Positions 51,001 through 60,000 of a stretch of 64,000 bases of DNA are shown piece by piece. A model generated the notes under the pieces. The model ran no database searches. It saw nothing but the letters and a program-made list of their open reading frames with translations, and was not told the origin of the DNA. Both the position numbers and the translations under genes were made by a program. The first letter of the stretch is position 1, and each line of letters starts with the position of its first letter. This DNA comes from Lineus longissimus (taxonomy: Eukaryota; Nemertea; Pilidiophora; Heteronemertea; Lineidae): NCBI RefSeq assembly GCF_910592395.1, contig NC_088319.1:13206001-13270000 (forward strand), read 5' to 3'.

Positions 51001-54000
51001 CTGACTACGAACATGTGCAACTGTATCGACTGAAGATTATCTTGCGTATGTACGCATGTGAGGAGCCTGGCCTTCAGCGTATGCACGCAAACGGGGGGAA
51101 GGGAGTACGAAGAAATCGGGTAATTATGCGTACAAACTATGAACGTCTCCTACTAACATGTACCCACCGTCTTTTTGATAGCCAAGGAGCTCGAGCCTGA
51201 GACAAGCCGCGTTGAGAAATTTTTCCACCTGTATTCTGATGACCTTGCATTGGAATGGCGTCACAAGGCGATGTACTGTACTGTCCCTGCCGATATTCTC
51301 TGTGAAAAACACCTAGACAACGAAAAAATATGCAACCTTCTCTGGCAAAAGAGAGCATCTGGGGTAGAAGACAGATATTGAGTTCTTCATCATCATCATC
51401 ATCATCATCATTGATCTCAAGTATTATATCCTGCCTGTAAAATTTTTGAGGTGAATAAGGTATTTTGGCGTATTTGCTTTCAATCATGCCAGCCAATCTC
51501 AAGCAGTGAACGTGGGACAGCGGCAACACACTCACCATTGCGGTCATTGCAAGATCTTCACGGCTTAAAAAGACATTGTTGGCCTACCTTAACTGTTCCA
51601 AGTATGTCGGTGTACCATTTTAGGTCCAGTTCCCTCATTCCATATTTTATAGTATACCCAGTGACGCCATCTTTGCCGTTCCCTGCCTGCGTTTCTATGG
51701 CACTAATTACAGAAATTTCAGTCAGTGAAACCTGCAGGAGAGAGAAAAATGGGACAGTCTAAACTGAGAAGTGTAATATATCTAGATAAAAGCTCGAAAT
51801 ATAATAAAAGCGTATAACAATGACACAAATGTTCAGCGTGATCACTAAAGATTCAGTCTGCTCTGCGCCAGGCTATATCTAATTTCCTTCGTACCAAAGT
51901 ACACTCCCGCATCTTGGCACATCACGCGCTCCTCGTCAGATCCCAAAATTGAGTCTCGACGATATTTTTACCTGTAAGTAAGGCTTGTCGAAGTCATCAA
52001 ACGGGGTACACCAAGCACCCACGCCGTTGAGGCGGGCTCTGTGCGGCTCCCCTCCCTTGATGTGATGGTTTGCCGTTATTTGCTTATCCACGATATAGCC
52101 GCTTGCCATCCCTAAACGACGTTCACGACCACCTTGAGATAAAGAAGCAGGCCTGGTTAGCTATACACGTGCAACAATTGTCCATGGCGATGATGAAGAC
52201 ATCGGTGCGACAAACAACAATTATGACTAACTACACAGAGCATACGTGCACTGAGTTTCCACCAACGAGAACGACCGGAGGTCTCCGAAGATATCATCAG
52301 TTGAAACATGTAGCTACCTCCCATCTTTCCTACGATTTATTTGCAATGGTGGAAATTATTTCCTTTACACCTTTCCAGAAATGGGGCGCTGAGTGTCCGA
52401 AATAGTGATGTCATAAGGGGAAACTAGGCCTTATGGTGGAGGGACAAAGGAGATAATCATGGTTGACCAACACACTTGAATGCCTTAATGACGGACAAGG
52501 GGGAAAAAGTTAGTTCCAATGCAAGCCACCAATTTCGGGAAGCATGTATACCTTAGTGTCTGTCCTCATACATGTCATATGGCGAATTGGATTTCGCCTT
52601 CACCAATGAACACCTGCAGAGTTCAGCCGGGTGTAACTTTTGTATCAGGGAGTGACGATTTTCTGTTTGTTGAGTGTTTAAAACAAAGAGCATGCCGTAT
52701 ACATTAGAAGTACGGGCCAGAGTTTAATACGATATTTTACTCACGGTCACCATAAACGTCAAACTGACACAGCTCAATCCCCTTGGCATTCCCGACCTCC
52801 TTTAATGTGACAAACCGACCACTGTGGCACTCTGAACATGGAAAGGAAATAATCCGGTCGACCTTGCCCATCAGTCCCACGTAATATGGGTCGGCTGCAC
52901 TCCAGTCCGATGTTGGAGTCACAAACAGGTGGAACTTGGGGGATACGGCCATCGTCCCTGGTACATCTCTGTAGTACGCTTTGGCTGTGGAATGATAATT
53001 TTAATGGGGTCAAGTAAATTGTGTCGGGGCCAGTCCCACATCGTCAATCAAATGAGAAATATTTTAAGCGTTTCCATTTCTGAGTGTATGGAGGAACGCG
53101 ATTAAAGAGCTAGTGGCTGACAGTTTCCCTTGCCTTCGTATTATATGCACGGGTACGGTTACACAAACCTGTCACTCCGTTGTAGGTCACTAACAGATCC
53201 ACTTGGAGCCACTGCATCTCGGCTCGGCTGAATCCAATCGGGGCGCAGTTGGTGTTGCCACCAGGGGGCCAAATGTTTCCGCGCACCATCGTGGACGTCT
53301 TTGGAATCAAATCAGTGGATGGATATTTGGTAACTGAAAAAAAGAAGATAAAATTCGACAAAGCACCCTCTTTAAGATGATCAGGGACTCCATCTATATA
53401 CGTTTAGTTATTAGGTATGGCCTAATCTGTGTTGCGTTTTAAATACCTAGCATCCTCACCGAAGGACTGTCAGGTACACTCTGATCTGTAGGTGTCGTTC
53501 ATTTCCAAAGTATGTGTACACTTAAAGAACATTTCTCGTCGAATATATCGCTTCCAATCGCCCTGAAAATGTTTTCGGATACTCTGGACGGGATAATCGT
53601 TTGCAACTGTCAACACATACCTATTTCTCCGAATGCCCATATTTTGCAAATCTTTGCCTCGGCCTTCTCGACAGATATTTGAAGAGAAGACGCCTTGCTA
53701 TCGCAATAAAACAACAGTTTGCCATCTCTATTCAAGGATGACGTCACGCGGGTGCAGTCCACACTTCCGGTTTTCACAGTAATGGCCGACTTGAGAGAAT
53801 GCGCCACCGGATATATATCTGTAAAGGGTTTTGATAAGTTAATGTGGGAGACCTTTTGTGTATATATAACTTTTTGTTTGGGGTTCTGCATTGTCATATG
53901 ATACTAGCATTACTACCGATTAATCAAATGAGATATCGCTCTCTGATACTTTGACGCCATGACGGCAACAAAAAGAATGACCGATTCATGATGAATTGCC

Positions 54001-57000
54001 ATGACCGCTGAAAGATGCGCGAAGTAGATAGCTACAGATGAGCGTGACGTGAAGCCAAACATGTCAGCAGGTTTTCATTTATTGGTGTTGCTACCAAGAC
54101 GTAATACATCCCGTTGGAGAGCAGCGAACAATATAGGTAATGGTATGGCAACAAATTCATCGCATCAGAGTCTGAAACAAAGGTCGCTATCAAATGGTGG
54201 ATTCACCGCATATCACCATGCCACCAACTTACCAGGATCATAATATGGGTCACAAGTCTTCCTAAATGCGCCATTCAGGCTCCACCAGCCAACCATTACC
54301 TCTTTTCCAGTCAAGTGATAGCAATGTTGGTACTCGATACCCAAGTTGCAGAGATCGTCATTGACACAACGGTCGTGGCAAGGATACTGCTTAGCGTGGA
54401 CACCAGCAACTGTCACAATGTCAGTTTTCCTCAAAACAGACTTTCGGTATTCTCCATAATTGTTTGGGTTAAATTTCGGATCAGCCCCTCGGGTAGTTTG
54501 GCAACGTTGTGGTATGCGACCTAAATGTACAACAAATATCTTCAATTTAAGAAGGAACTTCGTTGTTTAGGAATCACTTGGGACAATGCTGTAATATTTA
54601 TGGAATTGCTACATATTTTTCATTCCAATTCCCAATAAAAAGGATTTCTTTTTCAATTTGTTAGCTGTGCTGTGCTGTTAGCTCTATTTCGGATTCCATT
54701 TGCCTTACAAATCATTACCGTTCATGTACTGCAAAACTTCACGGTAAGGACGTTGACATGCTTCGTGCAACGAAATTGGTTGTAACCTTTTGATTGACGT
54801 CTCGATAATGCAACTCATAAAACGATCGTGGTATATGTATTGACAGTATAGCTTTTAATCGACATACCCAGCGTCTCCGGCAGAACCCAAATCCTGAACG
54901 GAAAATTAACTTTCACGCTGCCTTGATACTCTTCGCCATCATAATAATCCACCTCCGTGGCCGTCGCAGCATTACCCGGCACCTTCGGAATGGGCAACAG
55001 GTCAGTCAGGTTTTCCCCCGCCGCCTCCAAGCCAACGTAACTTCCTTTGGGGAGTTTTAAATACTCATTCTTATTGAGATAGAAGCCACCGAAATTTATC
55101 CCCGGCTTAATGAATGGTTTCAGCTGTAGTCGAGTTAACTCGGTGGCGTTATTGTTGTCCTCCTGAAGAACTAGAAGGGATATGTTGGTGGTGCTTTTTA
55201 TCATCGTTGCTAAGGACATCTCCCATAGAAGGAGGAAGGAGTCCTCCGTGACCTTGACCTTCGGGAACGTGACCTTGTCGTATGTGACCTCCAGGTTGGG
55301 CCCTGATTCGGGAACAGGTAGTCCGACCAATGGAGTTGGGTAGACATCTGTAGAGAAACAAAACGCCATACTTTACTGTATCGATCTTACATTTAACGAG
55401 GAGCTATACTAAGTCAAAAGAATTTTATTTTTCTCTCATAACGGTGCATTTTTAGAGCACTCGAAGTTTGCCTCCTTAGCATTTGTGGTAGGCTATATTC
55501 CTCAGAGGTAGTAATGATTTAATGATCTTGATATAAAAACATCGTTATTTTTGTGACACAAAACGTAGATTTTGTTTGTTAGAAACGACCATCAAATGAG
55601 CTACAGTCTTTGTTCAGTCAAGAGAGGAAGAATGACAATTAAAACGGCGGCCAAACTCACTTCGTGCCTTGCTCCGACATAGTGCGCCAAGCATTCTTAT
55701 GCAGGGAGTTAGGACAATAGTGTATGTCTTGAACTGAATATCTAGCTGGTTGCATTGAACTCCTGAAATGAACGAGATGGTTATATTTGGCGTCAAAAAA
55801 GCAAGAAGTAATAGCCAGCCACATTTTCACATCAAGTGAAGGTGCCGTGAAAAGATTTTCAGAAACCTCATCGTGACATACAAGGCTTTCATACACTAAT
55901 GTAGCCTATTCCTGATAGCACGTGGTCACGGCACATATAGGGTCCTTCATGTAGCTATAAGGCAAGAGACTGGACAACCAGGTGTAGTTTTTTCTTCCTT
56001 TGTAGAAACAAATACCCACCGTCACTACTGTGGCTTTTTGTCCAGACCTTTCCAAAAATAAAACGGTTAAACAGCCACACCCGCAATGCGTCCTTTTCGA
56101 CTTGACTTAGATCCTCAAAGGGCACAATATGCGAGAAGGGCGGGTCCCAGCGCCGGCAGTTGACAACCTGCTGGACGTACGACTCGGCACGGCCGATGGA
56201 CTTGTAGCAGTTGCCTCCGATTAGACGGGCTGCATCATCGGGACAGAATGGGAGTCCAAGAACTGCATCTAAAAATAAAAATCTCGAGATTTTAAGGGGC
56301 TTTTTCCTACTTTGCAAAAGCGCCTTGTATTTGCATCTGTCAGCTATAAAAAGAATGTGCTCTATTTCAATCCTTTTAACGCTAATATTATATAATGTGC
56401 AGAAGGGTTGCATTGGACAAATTAGTTAGTATGTGAAGGGATTCTTCCTAGCGGTTCACATTCAGTAGCTTGCGAATAGCTCTGGAGTATCCTAATGGCT
56501 TTAAACAAGGTGTTATATTGAGTATCTGCTATGCTTACCTTGGGATCTACTGACCGGCTGACCATGCACCTCCATCTCGCACACGACAAGAGCAATACCT
56601 TTATCAAGTTGGGATTTCATAATCACAACGTAACGCCCAATTATCTCCTGTTCACATTGAAATGTCAAGGTCGGGGTCTTCACTGGAATGACTGTCCCAT
56701 TATGGCAAAGGCCCGGAGATTTCTGGAAGTATTCAGTCATGTTTTTGCCTACTAGCGAAGAGTTGCTAACCACGATTCGGAAATCAGTGAAATCTGAGTC
56801 TTCTGTTGAAAATAAAACAAGAATGAAATGAAATATTTCTAACTTGTTGCTCTTTTCTGGCTGGTCAAGCAACTAATAGAAAATTAAGCCATTTGGCAAA
56901 CATAGATTCACTTTGGTGGATAGTTCACTGTTTCTCCAGTTGGTGACCTTGACAACACTGGTATCAAGTCGCCTGCTTTCTGTGGCGAGGAATGATCATA

Positions 57001-60000
57001 GCCAATGTTATTTGTTTGGTATTGGGATATCTAAGAAACATTGTCGATTATTGTAAATCAGTCCAGCAGTACCAAGTATCACCCCAAGCAATTAACAAAC
57101 AATAACAGCTAACATGGGGCTGTTTGTCGAATGAGGTGTGGGGATTCGCGATGGTCATGTTATACTACATATATCGTGATGTACGAATGGCAGGATCATT
57201 TTCGTTGAAAATTTCGAGAATATTTCTGTCGAATATGATAAAACACAGCGGGCTCAATGGGGCAGAAGGAATATGTGTACATTGTACTTACCGGTGGCGT
57301 AGCGCCTAGTGACCGTCACCGCATGTACCTCGTATAGACCTTGAAGGTCGACATACCACCAATGCACCCCCTTCGTCGCACCCGTTGCCGTATAGGTGCA
57401 CTGCGGGACCTTTTTTTCATGCAAGTTGTCCCGACTACCGTCGTTCGCAACTGGTGCTGGGCCTTCCCAGTCGTCCGGTATGAGCGAACTCACATAGGAC
57501 GGTCGGCCGACTGCAACGCTGAAATCTTTGAGGAGGGCGAACATTTAACTCATAGCTACATGTAGATGAAAGGATCGAGACCTTGAAAACATTAAGAAAT
57601 ACATGTAGGAAGTCCAAAAGATATAAAGTGAACACTAAATACTATTGTCTGACCTAAAGGATTAAACTTAATGACATCTGGATTTTTTTACTAGAATTCC
57701 ATTGCCGAAAAGTGATTTATAAATGTAAGTGCAGATAAGTGTGGATACGCAGTAGGCATACTTGGGACGAACGTCACAAAGCACTACACGATCTTTTTCA
57801 CCAAAGATCGCAATACCTGAAGCCGTAGTCAATTACCGAGGTTTCATCAAAAAGGTAGAACATCACGAATTAACTGCTGTATACCTACATGGATCCCGCG
57901 CAAGGGGTGATGTGGGCGGTTCCGCAAGGGGGCCAAAGTAACCAACAGGTGTTGTCTTCTCTGAAAAGAACGATTATAATCTGTCGATTAATGTACAATG
58001 TAAGTTGATGCATTTTCAATGCTAATTTACGGGACTGTAGTGTACCAAATAAAGCATTATCATATTTCTTCTGCTTTGTCCTCTGCGCCAACAATGTGTG
58101 CGTATCAAAAAAAGGAAAGGCAGAGCCTAGTCTCGACACCTGATCCAATATGTAACTTCCATAGCCCGAGCAAATTGCAACAGACTAAAATCTTTGCTTC
58201 ACATACGCTGGTACATTTGCGGATAACCAAAGAGTAGCCCAACAGGCAGAATAGATTAGATGAAAATTTTCACCTTTTTCAATTGAGACCATCACCGATG
58301 TCACATGATGTTCCTTTCCCAGATCGAGGTTGATGACCTTGACCTGTTGACGTCCATCAGTAGCCTCACAAGCTGCGTCTGATGTGTTTTCTATTGTGGG
58401 TTTCTTGTCAATTGAAACTTCCGAAATAACATCAGTGTATACAGGCACTAGAAATAAAGGGTAGCATGGGAGATGTTTGGATTGGCACAGTTTTAGTGAA
58501 TAATCACTGTTTTACAGCATAGTGAGATGCAACAGGACAAGTGCACATGTATAATAATATTCCAATATTTCGTTTTGATTCTTCATGCGGTACGCCTATT
58601 GACTACATATCTCATCGTAAAGGCGTCTTATTGGTCACTTGGGTAACATAAGGTGTAAGTAATCCAGCCCAGAGGAAAATATTCCACACCAAGTTTGAAA
58701 TTCACGAACTGAAGTGTGCCAGATATCCTGATATTTATTTTACGCAACTTACGCACACTGATCAGACATGCATTATCATCAAAATACCGGAGGCCATCAA
58801 AGGAAAGCAGCCCGAAAAGTAAAGCAACTCCTTTTCATTGGTTGATAGTAAATTGTGAACTTACTGAGTTTGGTCTTGTTATACAGTGTCTAAAATTGTC
58901 TTCTTGACCAAAAATTAATGGTCATGGTAAAATTTGATGAAGATGGCACCGATATTCAATCATGTACTTTACTCTTCTCATTGAAAACGATTTCTCAATG
59001 TATCATAACTCACCTTCATAGTCCGCACATAAGCAGGGAATGAGTGCATTACAGGGCTGCCTGATAAAGCCAAGGTGAATGTTGTAGGCGGGGCATAGGC
59101 CCGTCAAAGCAGCATCCAAGCCCTCCCACGCCATTTCCTTCAGTCCAGTGATAGCATTGTCCTCCTTCATCCAAAAACTTGATGCTAGAAAAAAGGTCAG
59201 GGCCCGGTTGTTTATAACAAATTTTGCCACCAACGCCGGCGTTAAGTTAATTTGGCGTATCTCCTTAAGTTACGCCCTTAGACTTATCGCCAAGTTAAGT
59301 AAACGCCAGCGTTGGGGACAAAACTTGTGTTGAACGACAAGCGCCTTTTCTGAATTATCATGCTTTTCCGATTGTGACTCCGATTTGAGCCGAGTTACCC
59401 CTCCATGCGTCGATTCTTTTCAAGTCGACCGATGCACTTGTGTGGTGGTGCATGGAGCCATGTATCTACGCTGTGACGTCTTGCTGTAGACACCGATTTT
59501 TCGTTGTTGCTTGGCGAATCGGGGAGAGCCCCAATCAACCTCGGCGACGGATGACGTTATTTATTGTTTGAACACCTAAAAATACACTGCGCGCATTCGT
59601 CGTCTTTTCCTTACGTGGCTTCAAACAATAAGAAAAATGGTGAAGAAAAGGCGTAATTTGCAGGGCTTCAGCCCCCCAAACAACGAAAACAAGGAGAAGA
59701 ATAAACCAATTGAAGTAAAAAAGCCGCCCACTCCTTTAACTGCTGCTACAGCATCAGACGTGACGAGGCATAAATATTTTTCTATCTATCTAGTTCACAT
59801 AAAAGTACACACTAGAAGGAAAAAAGGAAATCCGCTGAAACATGATTTATATCATCAGAAATCCTACTCGTATAACGTAAGCACTGTCAGTGCGGTTTGT
59901 GCACGTGTTGTTTGATCCAAAACGTAATCGAAGTGGTATTAAATTGTACATTAGCATAAAAGATAACTTTTATTATCGGGCGGTGGCTAAAATTGGGGAG

